Origin: Lachnoanaerobaculum umeaense
Lineage (GTDB): Bacteria > Bacillota > Clostridia > Lachnospirales > Lachnospiraceae
Direction of reading: 5' to 3'
Length of the DNA stretch: 64,000 nt
Assembly (NCBI RefSeq): GCF_003589745.1
Contig: NZ_CP032364.1
Location: 992,001 to 1,056,000 of the forward strand
Within the stretch, counting starts at the first letter, position 1. Every line of letters starts with the position of its first letter. Shown piece after piece: positions 47,129 through 55,516 of the stretch. Under the pieces are notes generated by a model, which ran no database searches, was not told the DNA's origin, and was given only the letters and a program-made list of their open reading frames with translations. A program made the translations under genes and the position numbers.

Positions 47129-47779
47129 TTATTCTGACTTAGTGATATAGTCCTTTACCCTGTATGAGCGACCATTAATACTAATTACATGTGAATGGTG
47201 AAGGACTCTATCCAGTATGGCATTAGCTACCACAGCATCATAAAATACGCTATCTCAATTAGAAAAGTTTATATTTGTAGTTAATATAGTGCTCTTCTTT
47301 TCGTATCTCATATCAATTAATTGAAAGAATAGATTAGAATCCTCTTTATCTATGGGTAAATACCCCAGTTCATCAATAATAAGCAGTTTGTATCTATTAA
47401 GATATTTCAACCTACTATCTAATCTATTTTCTACTTTTGCCCGCTTTAGTTGTTGTAGTAAATCGTGGCACTTAATAAAATATGTACTATACCTCTTTTT
47501 TGCAGCCACTATTCCTAATGATGTAGCGAGGTGTGTTTTTCTCACACCACTGCTATCTAAAAACACTATGTTTTTTAATTCTTCTATGAACTTCAATGAT
47601 GTTAACTCTAATATCTCTTGCTTATTTAGCTTTGGTTGAAAGTCAAAATCGTAGTCCTCTATTGTTTTTATAAATGGAAATGCCGCTGCCTTAATCATTG
47701 ATTTTGACGCTACTTCCACTTTATTATCAAGTTCATAATTGCACAACTTTAATAGACCATCAGAAAATGATAGCTTAGT
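47129..47779 (-). pseudogene. istB: istB (IS21 helper ATPase) remnant
   Basis: The frame encodes AAFPFIKTIEDYDFDFQP, an altered Walker A DSSGVRKTHLA (normally GPxGVGKTHLA), LLIIDELGYLPIDKEDSNLF, then TTNINFSN. There a TGA (47255-47257) replaces the usual TGG codon. The same frame continues to a natural end with VFYDAVVANAILDRVLHHS and GRSYRVKDYI. The N-terminal ~50 residues are missing: an internal deletion fused the end of istA to this frame. It is non-functional. Confidence 0.82.
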
Positions 47780-48940
47780 TTATTATTAGAAATTTGATGT
47801 ACAGTTACAAGGGTTGTGTTATAATAAGCGTGTATGTAGCAATCATACTCCTGTGCTATGAGGGATTTTCCAATATAATCCATTGGTACAGAATACTGAT
47901 TGCCACCATAGTTAATCATACTTGATGAATTAACTTTCAATGGCTTTGTGGCTATTTGATAGGGCTTTCTTATTGATTTCATTGGTAGTGGCAGTAAGGA
48001 AGCTTTTTCTTTATTAAAATACATTACCGGAATAATACCTGTATCCTTTATTACATTAGTATTTACTCTATTATTTATTTTTAACTACAAGTTTGTGTAA
48101 ACCATCGTAGTCTAATGTTACACTATATGCTCGTATTTCATCAAGAATTTTCATAGGTGCCTCTACCTTTGCTTTTGTCCTAGGCCTTCCTGCAATACAT
48201 GGCTTAACTATAAATCCATAATCATCTGCAAACTGTTTAAATTTAGTATTTACTTTGCCGGCAGAATTTTCCGTCCTTGCCTCGCTCATAACAGTACTCA
48301 TGTTATCCGTTAGTATCTCTTTTGGTACACCACCAAATACTTCAAAAGCATCATCTAGAAAGTTAAATAGCACATCCTGGCTCATTGATAGTCTATATAC
48401 TCGAAATCTTGAGTATGAAAGTAAGAGTACAAAAACATTAACAACTATAGTTTCCCCATTTGTAAGCACAAATTTAATGGATTCCTTCCAGTCTAGTTGT
48501 GCTTGCTGTCCTATATCGGTTTCATATCTTAATGTAACTTGATTTACATTTGATGATCTCCTTCGTTTAAAGTAATCCTCAAATTCACTATATTTTTTAA
48601 TATAAGCACAAAAATTCACATAGTTGCCTGTGTAGGAATAGTTATCTACAAGGTACTGCCATAAAATAGATTTATAATAAAAAATACGAGAATCAGACGG
48701 CTCTAGTAGTTCATTTATTATTTCATAGTATGGTGTAATGCAATTATCCTGATCCTTAGATTTAGACTTACTAAATCCCTTTATATATTTATCAACAGTA
48801 CGCCTATCTACCCCCAGTTCCCTACCGATTTGACTTTTATTTATTTTCAACATACCTCCCTCTAGTAGTGGTCTTAGTTTATATAGACTTTTTAGTGAAT
48901 CTATCTTCAAGTCAGTAATGTTATCTGATTTTATAATCAT
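47749..48940 (-). pseudogene. istA: istA (IS21 transposase) remnant, frameshifted
   Basis: The N-terminal piece (48071-48940) has an HTH (SQIGRELGVDRRTVDKYI) and the DDE segments QLDWKE, ILTDNMST and KAKVEAPMK. A frameshift in an A-run near 48080 (five A where four restore the frame) leads to a stop. The continuation (47749-48070) encodes NVIKDTGIIPVMYFNKEKAS and MDYIGKSL before ending abruptly at the deletion junction with istB. Confidence 0.82.
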
Positions 48941-49020
48941 ATGAGCTCCTCCTATTTAGCTCATCTATAATAACATTTGTACATTTTTATTTAATACTAT
49001 TTGTACATAAATAATTATAA

Positions 49021-49190
49021 CTTTATATTCCTAAAATATGTAAAGTTACGTACACCATAATATATTCATTTAAGTACCTTTATCTTATTATTAAACCCTT
49101 CTGTAGGGCCATTTGATATATGTCGATAATTAAGTGAATCTAAGATGTATTTGTATAGGGAAAAAACTCTGATTGTCTTGTTATATGACC
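49021..49190 (-). pseudogene. ISL3-family transposase C-terminal remnant
   Basis: On the minus strand a frame reads KYILDSLNYRHISNGPTEGF then NNKIKVLK, an internal TGA, and IYYGVRNFTYFRNIK. The SNGPTEGFNNKIKVLKR...YG..NF..FRNRI pattern is the C-terminal signature of ISL3 transposases, with a stop in place of Arg. The frame breaks exactly at the right end of the IS21 remnant. Only about 55 codons remain. Confidence 0.6.
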
Positions 49191-49211
49191 AGCTCTTCTT
49201 TTGTTCGAATA

Positions 49212-49252
49212 TTGACTTTTGTTCTTATAAAAACTATAATTTAAGAACAAAA
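49212..49252 (+). promoter_or_regulatory. Promoter and operator-like inverted repeat of the AbiE pair
   Basis: TTGACT (49212-49217) and TATAAT (49235-49240) are 17 bp apart. A perfect 11-bp inverted repeat, TTTTGTTCTTA (49217-49227) with TAAGAACAAAA (49242-49252), covers the spacer and brackets the -10. Inverted repeats bound by the AbiEi antitoxin autoregulate other abiE operons, so this is a likely operator. Confidence 0.75.
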
Positions 49253-49266
49253 AGGCGGTGATAAAA

Positions 49267-49866
49267 ATGAGTAAAAGGGAACTCCTGTTAAAAAAAATAA
49301 AAGAAAATAATGGGATTATAACTACCAAAGAAGCCCTAAATTTTGGTATTCATAAAGATATACTAAAAGAATTAACCATAAAAGAAGAACTTGAAAAAAT
49401 AGCAAATGGACTCTATGCACTTCCGGGTGAGAATATCGATGAGTATCTTTATTTCGCATATAGAATACCCAAAGGTATTTTTTCACACGAAACAGCGGCG
49501 TATTTACAAGGATTATCAACAAGAATGCCTCTTGTTTATGTGATGACTGTAAAGGCAGGAGATAATGTCAGCAGAGTTAAGGCGGCAAGAGATAATATTA
49601 TTTTTAAGTATGTAAAAATAGATTATTACGATATTGGGAAAATAACTATAACCGGTCCTTTTGGCAGAGAAATATCAGTGTATGACAAAGAAAGAACTAT
49701 GCTTGATATTATCAAAGATAAGGACAGAATAGATGCACAAGTATTTAGCGAGTCAATAAAATCTTACTTTGCAAGTAAGGAGAAAAATTTATTAAAACTG
49801 TCGAAATATGCTGTTAAGATGAATATGGAGCAAGCTTTAAAACGATATACGGAGGTGCTGTTATGA
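49267..49866 (+). CDS. abiEi: AbiEi-family antitoxin
   Basis: The ~199-residue protein starts at ATG 49267 with AAGGCGGTG upstream. It has an N-terminal winged-helix region (LLLKKIKENNGIITTKEAL) and LEKIANGLYALPGE, followed by the AbiEi transcriptional-regulator domain with FSHETAAYLQGL, ITGPFGREISVYDKERTMLD and a C-terminal helical part. In AbiE systems this protein represses its own operon and neutralises the toxin. It overlaps the toxin gene by 4 bp (ATGA). Confidence 0.85.
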   Translation: MSKRELLLKKIKENNGIITTKEALNFGIHKDILKELTIKEELEKIANGLYALPGENIDEYLYFAYRIPKGIFSHETAAYLQGLSTRMPLVYVMTVKAGDNVSRVKAARDNIIFKYVKIDYYDIGKITITGPFGREISVYDKERTMLDIIKDKDRIDAQVFSESIKSYFASKEKNLLKLSKYAVKMNMEQALKRYTEVLL

Positions 49867-50624
49867 AAACATCGGAACAGATAAAAGGAGCGATTAGGAA
49901 CATATCTAAGAAAACAGGAGTTAATCCTAACTCTCTGCTTCAGATGTGCTTATTTGAAGGAATACTTGAAAAACTCTCCAAATCAAAATATAGTGAGAAT
50001 TTTATATTAAAAGGAGGACTTCTTATATCCTCTCTCATCGGTGTTGATATGCGCAGTACAATGGATATGGATACTACGATTAGAGGAATTCCACTAAATG
50101 AAGAGTCTATAACAAAAATCTTAAATGAAATATTGGCGATTAAAATTGATGTAGATATTGAATATAATCTGATTAAATTATTGCCAATAAGACAGGAAGA
50201 TGTGTATGAAGATTTTTGTGCAAGCATATCCTGCATTTTTGGGAAAATAAATGCAACCTTAAATATAGATATAACGACAGGAGATGTTATTACTCCAAGA
50301 GAAATGAATTATTCCTATTCAAAAATCTTAGAAGAAGGTACAATACCGATTATGACTTATACCATAGAAACTATACTTGCTGAAAAATTTGAAACCATTT
50401 CAAGCAGAAATATTACCACAACAAGAGCAAGGGATTTCTATGATTTGTATATGATATACAGCATTTATAAAGATAAAATTGATAAAGACATATTAAGAAA
50501 CGCAATAGAAAGAACGAGCAAACACAGATGTTCTCTTGAAACAGCATTACAGTATAAGGAAATAGTAGAGTTGTTCAGAGAAAGTGAAATACTAAAAGAA
50601 CTATGGAAAAAATACACAGAATAA
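49863..50624 (+). CDS. abiEii: AbiEii-family nucleotidyltransferase toxin, frameshifted tail
   Basis: The 253-residue protein has the nucleotidyltransferase motifs FILKGGLLISSL, STMDMDTTIRG (metal-binding Asp pair), ETILAEKFETI and RARDFYDLYMIY. The family blocks growth by modifying tRNA or related targets and gives abortive phage defence. The frame stops after WKKYTE, but bases 50617-50715 read on in the +1 frame as QNNPYAKDVDFLDTISIYEE and beyond. A single extra A near 50616 would explain the loss of ~33 C-terminal residues. Activity is therefore uncertain. Confidence 0.82.
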   Translation: MKTSEQIKGAIRNISKKTGVNPNSLLQMCLFEGILEKLSKSKYSENFILKGGLLISSLIGVDMRSTMDMDTTIRGIPLNEESITKILNEILAIKIDVDIEYNLIKLLPIRQEDVYEDFCASISCIFGKINATLNIDITTGDVITPREMNYSYSKILEEGTIPIMTYTIETILAEKFETISSRNITTTRARDFYDLYMIYSIYKDKIDKDILRNAIERTSKHRCSLETALQYKEIVELFRESEILKELWKKYTE

Positions 50625-50746
50625 CCCTTATGCTAAAGATGTTGATTTCTTAGATACTATATCAATCTATGAAGAAATAGGTTCTGTATTAAATGTGAAT
50701 GACGATAATAAATAGTCTTATGGTTGGTGTGAGCTTTAGGGCTACA

Positions 50747-50899
50747 TCAGATTTTTTTATTTGTATAATCAAGGAGAAAAAAGAGAAGATAAAGATTATC
50801 TCTCCATCCTTTACCCATATAGATTCCATAGTTTTTGCCTATCTTGTAAAGTTCTTCCATTGTGGATTTTGAGGAAGAATGTTCACTCTCTTTTTTCAT
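50747..50899 (-). CDS. Small ORF or gene remnant
   Basis: A 50-codon frame (MKKESEHSSSKSTMEELYKI) has AAAGAGG 13 bases upstream. The frame stays open for ~19 more codons upstream without a good start, which suggests the tail of a lost larger gene. The product shows a basic/aromatic middle (GKNYGIYMGKGWRD). I do not recognise it. It lies in the ~435-bp gap between abiEii and tetR, which otherwise holds only the tetR promoter. Confidence 0.25.
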   Translation of the reverse strand: MKKESEHSSSKSTMEELYKIGKNYGIYMGKGWRDNLYLLFFLLDYTNKKI

Positions 50900-50992
50900 A
50901 TCGACTATGTCCTCTTTGTAGATAACACCGGTAGAATTTTTGAATTTGTTATTAAATTATACCATAAGAACGCCATAATTTCCACATGTAAC

Positions 50993-51038
50993 TTGACAAA
51001 TATTGAATTTTAATTTATTATTAAATATAAATTCAGTA
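50993..51038 (+). promoter_or_regulatory. tetR promoter with TetR-type operator
   Basis: TTGACA (50993-50998) and TATTAT (51016-51021) are 17 bp apart. An inverted repeat, TATTGAATTT (51001-51010) with AAATTCAGTA (51029-51038), overlaps the spacer and -10. Its half-site TAYTGAATT is repeated before the transporter operon at 51687, so the adjacent TetR protein probably controls both. Confidence 0.75.
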
Positions 51039-51060
51039 TTGGGATAGAAAGAGGTGTGCA

Positions 51061-51633
51061 ATGGCACAAGTATTAAAAGAAGAAGTTAGAAATAGAATAC
51101 TCGAAGCAGCAGAAAAAGTATTTTATAAAAGGGATTATAGAGGTGCCAAATTAACAGAAATTGCAAAAGAAGCAGATATTCCTGTAGCACTCATTTATAC
51201 CTATTTCAAAAATAAAGAAGTTTTGTTTGATGCAGTAGTAAGTTCTGTTTATATAAACTTCGAGTCAGCTTTTAATGAGGAAGAATCTTTGGAAAAAGGT
51301 TCTGCTTCTGAAAGGTTTGATGAAGTTGGAGAAAATTATATTCATGAACTTTTAAAAGAGCGTAAGAAGTTAATTATTTTAATGGATAAAAGTTCAGGTA
51401 CAATGCATACAGAAGCAAAACAAAAACTCATATCACAAATGCAGGTTCATATTGAAGTAAGTTTAAAAAGACAATCAAAACAGGAATATGATCCAATGCT
51501 TGCCCATATTTTAGCCAGTAACTTTACAGAGGGGCTTCTTGAAATAGCAAGGCACTACCAAAGTGAAAAGTGGGCAAAAGATATGCTAAAACTTATTGCA
51601 AGGTGTTATTACAAGGGAGTGGAATCACTGTAA
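51061..51633 (+). CDS. TetR-family transcriptional regulator
   Basis: The 190-residue protein has an N-terminal HTH (NRILEAAEKVFYKRDYRGAK, then LTEIAKEADIPVALIYTYFK NKEVLFDAV) and a helical ligand-binding domain. AAAGAGG precedes its ATG. It ends at a terminator (51650) and is followed by the transporter operon it likely represses, judging by the matching palindromes in both promoters. The ligand is unknown; a transporter substrate or a toxic compound is plausible. Confidence 0.88.
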   Translation: MAQVLKEEVRNRILEAAEKVFYKRDYRGAKLTEIAKEADIPVALIYTYFKNKEVLFDAVVSSVYINFESAFNEEESLEKGSASERFDEVGENYIHELLKERKKLIILMDKSSGTMHTEAKQKLISQMQVHIEVSLKRQSKQEYDPMLAHILASNFTEGLLEIARHYQSEKWAKDMLKLIARCYYKGVESL

Positions 51634-51649
51634 TCAGCACTAAAAAATA

Positions 51650-51680
51650 GACTTTGCGTAATCAGCAAAGTCTTACTTTA
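51650..51680 (+). terminator. Terminator after tetR
   Basis: GACTTTGC (51650-51657) pairs with GCAAAGTC (51665-51672), followed by a T-rich stretch. The -35 of the next promoter overlaps its right side. Confidence 0.75.
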
Positions 51681-51710
51681 AACCTTAATACTGAATTATA
51701 ATTCAATATT
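51673..51710 (+). promoter_or_regulatory. Transporter-operon promoter with TetR-type operator
   Basis: TTACTT (51673-51678) and TATAAT (51697-51702) are 18 bp apart. The palindrome AATACTGAATTATAATTCAATATT (arms 51687-51698 and 51699-51710, one mismatch) sits exactly over the -10. Its half-site matches the tetR operator, which supports coordinated repression. Confidence 0.75.
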
Positions 51711-51736
51711 ATTCAATTTTGAAAGGAGAGTTGTTC

Positions 51737-53812
51737 ATGCCGGAAAAAGAATTAAGAAAAAAAGTGATTGGGAAAAATGGTTTAGCGGGTTCACTTCTTG
51801 CTTTAAAAATAGTATTTGATTTGATACCACAAATCTTACTTGTATATTTGATTAGTTCTTTAATCACAAACAATATTAACGAAGGTAATTTAAAGTATAT
51901 ATTCTTGGGAATCTTTATATCGTTTGTATTAAAAGGCGTGTTTTACTATTTTGCAACAAAGGTTGCCCATGAGAAAGCATACGAAAAATTGACAGAACTT
52001 AGGATAGATATTATCGGGCATCTAAAAAAACTAAGTTTGGGATTCTTCAAAGAACATAATACAGGGGAGCTTACGAACATTGTTCAGCATGATGTGGAGC
52101 AAGTGGAAGTATACCTTGCTCATGGTCTTCCTGAAATAATGGTAGTTACGCTTCTGCCTACCATTATTTTCATAGCTATGATTTTTGTAGACTGGCGTCT
52201 TGCTCTTGGAATGATCGCCGGAGTTCCACTCATGTATTTGGTAAAAGTTCTTTCACAGAAAACAATGGATAAGAACTTTGCTATTTACTTTAACCATGAA
52301 AACAAGATGAGAGAAGAATTGATGGAATATGTAAAAAATATCTCTGTGATTAAGGCTTTTGCTAAAGAAGAGGAGATTAGCGAAAGAACATTAAAAACGG
52401 CAAGAGAGTATATTTACTGGGTTAAAAAGAGCATGGGAGCAATTACAATTCCAATGGGACTCATTGACATATTTATGGAAATTGGAGTAGTTATTGTCAT
52501 GATTTTGGGAAGTATATTTCTTTATTATGGAGAAATAACAACACCTAAATTTATACTCGCAATTATTCTATCATCTGCGTTTACAGCATCTATAAGCAAG
52601 ACAGCCACTCTACAACATTTTTCTATTGTGTTTAAGGAGGCATTAAAGGCGATTGGAAAAGTTTTAACAGTTCCACTTCCAAACAAAAAGATAGAACAAG
52701 GTTTAGAATTTGGAAACATAGAATTTAAAAATGTGAATTTTGCATACGGAAAAGATGGATTTGAGCTTAAAAATATCAATTTGACTTTTAAGAAAAATAG
52801 TTTGAATGCCTTTGTAGGGGCAAGCGGTTGTGGGAAAAGTACAGTATCCAATTTGCTTATGGGATTTTGGGATGCAGACGAAGGACAAATACTAATAAAT
52901 GGAAAAGACATAAAAGAATATAGTCAAGAAAATATCTCAATGTTGATTGGTAGTGTCGGGCAAGAAGTCATCCTTTTCGGTTTAAGTATTTTTGACAATA
53001 TTGCCATCGGGAAACTTAATGCGACAAAAGAAGAAGTCATAGAAGCTGCCAAAAAAGCGAGATGTCATGACTTTATTTCAGCATTGCCAAATGGATATGA
53101 AACACGAGTAGGTGAAATGGGAGTTAAGTTATCCGGTGGAGAAAAACAAAGAATCTCTATTGCAAGAATGATACTGAAAAATGCACCGATTTTAATATTA
53201 GATGAGGCAATGGCAGCTGTTGATAGTGAAAATGAAAGACTAATCGGTGAAGCGATTGATGATTTAAGTAAGGATAAAACCATCATTACAATTGCTCATC
53301 ATCTAAATACGATTAGAGGTTCAGACCAAATTATAGTTATGGATAAGGGTGTTGTTCTTGATGCAGGAAGCCATGAAGAGTTGATGAAAAGATGTGATTT
53401 TTATAAGGATATGGTTGATGCACAGAACAAAGTTGATAGATGGAATTTGAAAGACGAAAGTCTTTCACGAGCAAGGAACGGAGTGGATTGCGAGTGTATC
53501 AACGAAAGTCTTTCACGAGCAAGGAACGGAGTGGATTGCGAGTGTATCAACGAAAGTCTTTCACGAGCAAGGAACGGAGTGGATTGCGAGTGTATCAACG
53601 ATAGTCTTTCACGAGCAAGGAACGGAGTGGATTGCGAGTGTATCAACGATAGTCTTTCACGAGCAAGGAACGGAGTGGATTGCGAGTGTATCAACGATAG
53701 TCTTTCACGAGCAAGGAATGGAGTGGATTGCGAGTGTATCAACGATAGTCTTTCACGAGCAAGAAACGAAGTGGATTGCGAGTGTACGGAGGTGGTAACA
53801 GAAAATGTTTAG
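51737..53812 (+). CDS. ABC exporter half-transporter with C-terminal 16-residue repeats
   Basis: The product is about 691 residues from ATG 51737 (GGAGAG site). Six membrane segments are followed by an ATPase domain with Walker A VGASGCGKST, signature LSGGEKQR and Walker B ILILDEAMA. The expected end of such proteins, near NKVDRWNLK (residue ~572), is followed by seven units of ESLSRARNGVDCECIN, coded by 48-bp tandem repeats, then TEVVTENV. Each full unit carries two Cys. It overlaps the second half-transporter by 8 bp, so the two should form a heterodimer. The substrate is unknown. Confidence 0.88.
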   Translation: MPEKELRKKVIGKNGLAGSLLALKIVFDLIPQILLVYLISSLITNNINEGNLKYIFLGIFISFVLKGVFYYFATKVAHEKAYEKLTELRIDIIGHLKKLSLGFFKEHNTGELTNIVQHDVEQVEVYLAHGLPEIMVVTLLPTIIFIAMIFVDWRLALGMIAGVPLMYLVKVLSQKTMDKNFAIYFNHENKMREELMEYVKNISVIKAFAKEEEISERTLKTAREYIYWVKKSMGAITIPMGLIDIFMEIGVVIVMILGSIFLYYGEITTPKFILAIILSSAFTASISKTATLQHFSIVFKEALKAIGKVLTVPLPNKKIEQGLEFGNIEFKNVNFAYGKDGFELKNINLTFKKNSLNAFVGASGCGKSTVSNLLMGFWDADEGQILINGKDIKEYSQENISMLIGSVGQEVILFGLSIFDNIAIGKLNATKEEVIEAAKKARCHDFISALPNGYETRVGEMGVKLSGGEKQRISIARMILKNAPILILDEAMAAVDSENERLIGEAIDDLSKDKTIITIAHHLNTIRGSDQIIVMDKGVVLDAGSHEELMKRCDFYKDMVDAQNKVDRWNLKDESLSRARNGVDCECINESLSRARNGVDCECINESLSRARNGVDCECINDSLSRARNGVDCECINDSLSRARNGVDCECINDSLSRARNGVDCECINDSLSRARNEVDCECTEVVTENV
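53456..53785 (+). repeat. Seven tandem 48-bp repeats at the 3' end of an ABC transporter gene
   Basis: Units start at 53456, 53504, 53552, 53600, 53648, 53696 and 53744; the last is cut at 42 bp by the ribosome site of the next gene. Units 1-3 begin GAA and units 4-7 GAT. Units 6 and 7 carry point changes, the others are otherwise identical. Within each unit CACGAGCAA and TTGCGAGTG form an imperfect dyad. Both strands are open across the array. Confidence 0.97.
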
Positions 53813-55514
53813 AGAAATGTTAAAACTACTTACAAAAACCGGCAAGAGAGATTTGATTATATCAAGTGTCTTCTTTGCCCTTTATGGACTAAGCTCCATA
53901 GCCATGATTGTCATCGTATTTTCTATACTGTTCCAAATCTTTGATGGAACGAGCTTAGCAAGCCTATATAAATATTTTATTGCGATTGGATTACTTGTAG
54001 TCTTCAAAGGTATTTGTAATATGGTCGCAGATATGAAAAAGCATAGTGCAGGTTTTGATATTGTTCAGCAAATCAGAGAACGCATGATTATCAAATTAAA
54101 GAAATTTAGTTTGGGATTTTATACCAATGAAAGACTGGGAGAGATCAATACAATTTTACACAAAGATGTTGATAATATGTCCCTTGTTGTAGGACATATG
54201 TGGTCGAGAATGTTTGGTGATTTTTTGATAGGTGCAGTCGTATTTGTTGGTCTTGCAAGTATTGATTTCAAACTTTCTATTTTTATGGCTTTATCTGTTC
54301 CGATTGCACTTATCTTTCTATATCTGACAATTAAGCAATCCGAAAAAATAGAAAATCAGAACAACTTAAGCCTTCTTGATATGGTTAGCTTATTTGTTGA
54401 ATATGTGAGAGGAATACCTGTATTAAAGAGTTTTGGGGAGAATAAGAGCTTGGATAATGAGCTTATGAATAAAACAAAGAAGTTTGGAGAAACAAGTAAA
54501 TCAGCTTCAAGATTTAAGGCAAAACAATTATCTATATTTGGGTTTTTACTGGATATTGGATATTTAATTCTTTTAATTGCAGGAACAATATTTGTTGTAA
54601 AGGGAAATCTTGATGTACTTAATTTTATTATCTTTGCGGTAATTTCAAAAGAGTTTTATAAGCCGTTCGCTTCTATGGAACAACACTATATGTATTATGT
54701 TTCGGCGGTAGACAGCTATGAGAGACTTTCAAGAATTTTATATGCAGATGTAATCCCGGATAAAGTGAATGGAACTGTTCCGAAAGATAATGATATAGCT
54801 TTTGAAAACATAGATTTTTCTTATGAAAAAGATGAATTTAAAATGGAAAAATTGAGCTTTTCTATTGCTGAAAAACGGGTGACAGCCTTAGTTGGAGAAT
54901 CAGGTAGTGGAAAGACTACTATAACCAACTTGCTTCTAAGATTTTATGATGTGCATAAAGGGAAAATTACACTTGGAGGAGTTGATATAAGGGATATTCC
55001 TTATGATGAACTTTTGGATCGTATCAGCATTGTCATGCAGAATGTTCAACTGTTTGATAACACGATTGAAGAAAATATCAGAGTAGGTAAAAAAGGAGCT
55101 ACAAAAGAAGAAATCATTGAAGCTGCAAAGAAAGCAAGGATACATGATTTCATTATGAGTTTACCAAAAGGTTATGAAACGGATATTGGCGAAAACGGCG
55201 GGCTTCTTTCAGGTGGACAAAGACAAAGAATATCTATTGCAAGAGCCTTTCTGAAAGACGCACCGATTTTAATTCTTGATGAAATGACAAGTAATGTTGA
55301 TCCTGTAAATGAATCTTTGATACAAGATGCTATTACAGAACTTGCAAAGGATAGGACTGTACTTGTAGTGGCTCATCATTTAAAGACAATTCAAAAAGCT
55401 GACCAAATTCTCGTATTTCAAAAAGGCAGTTTACTTGAAAAAGGAAAGCATGGGGAACTTCTTGATAAAAATGGTTACTACACAAAATTATGGAAAGCTC
55501 AGTACGAGGTATAA
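53805..55514 (+). CDS. ABC exporter half-transporter (partner subunit)
   Basis: The 569-residue protein has six membrane segments (FALYGLSSIAMIVIVFSILF first), Walker A VGESGSGKTT, signature LSGGQRQR, Walker B ILILDEMTSNVD and the H-loop AHHLKTI. Walker B is followed by Met rather than Ala/Pro. GGAGG precedes its ATG inside the upstream gene's end. With the previous gene it should make a heterodimeric exporter. The EcfA-type gene begins 2 bp after its stop. Confidence 0.9.
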   Translation: MFREMLKLLTKTGKRDLIISSVFFALYGLSSIAMIVIVFSILFQIFDGTSLASLYKYFIAIGLLVVFKGICNMVADMKKHSAGFDIVQQIRERMIIKLKKFSLGFYTNERLGEINTILHKDVDNMSLVVGHMWSRMFGDFLIGAVVFVGLASIDFKLSIFMALSVPIALIFLYLTIKQSEKIENQNNLSLLDMVSLFVEYVRGIPVLKSFGENKSLDNELMNKTKKFGETSKSASRFKAKQLSIFGFLLDIGYLILLIAGTIFVVKGNLDVLNFIIFAVISKEFYKPFASMEQHYMYYVSAVDSYERLSRILYADVIPDKVNGTVPKDNDIAFENIDFSYEKDEFKMEKLSFSIAEKRVTALVGESGSGKTTITNLLLRFYDVHKGKITLGGVDIRDIPYDELLDRISIVMQNVQLFDNTIEENIRVGKKGATKEEIIEAAKKARIHDFIMSLPKGYETDIGENGGLLSGGQRQRISIARAFLKDAPILILDEMTSNVDPVNESLIQDAITELAKDRTVLVVAHHLKTIQKADQILVFQKGSLLEKGKHGELLDKNGYYTKLWKAQYEV

Positions 55515-55516
55515 TC

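Larger units (their letters stand above)
47085..49020 (-). mobile_element. Degenerate IS21-family element
   Basis: istA and istB remnants read right to left between ends that carry the repeated terminal motifs expected of IS21. The left end has TATGTACAAAAAATC then AAAAATGTACAA; the complement of the right end has TATGTACAAATAGT then AAAAATGTACAA with the same spacing. The left tip reads TGTCAAG. Both genes are broken, so the copy is dead. Sequence immediately right of the end continues an ISL3-type transposase fragment. Confidence 0.75.

Noticed and set aside
53401..53742. Minus-strand ORF over the 48-bp repeats (SLIHSQSTPFLARER type)
   Set aside because: It is open only because the repeat has no stop in that frame; no ribosome site, and the plus strand continues a real ABC transporter.
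53456..53785. CRISPR array
   Set aside because: The 48-bp units are directly adjacent without spacers and lie in a coding frame; no cas genes are near.
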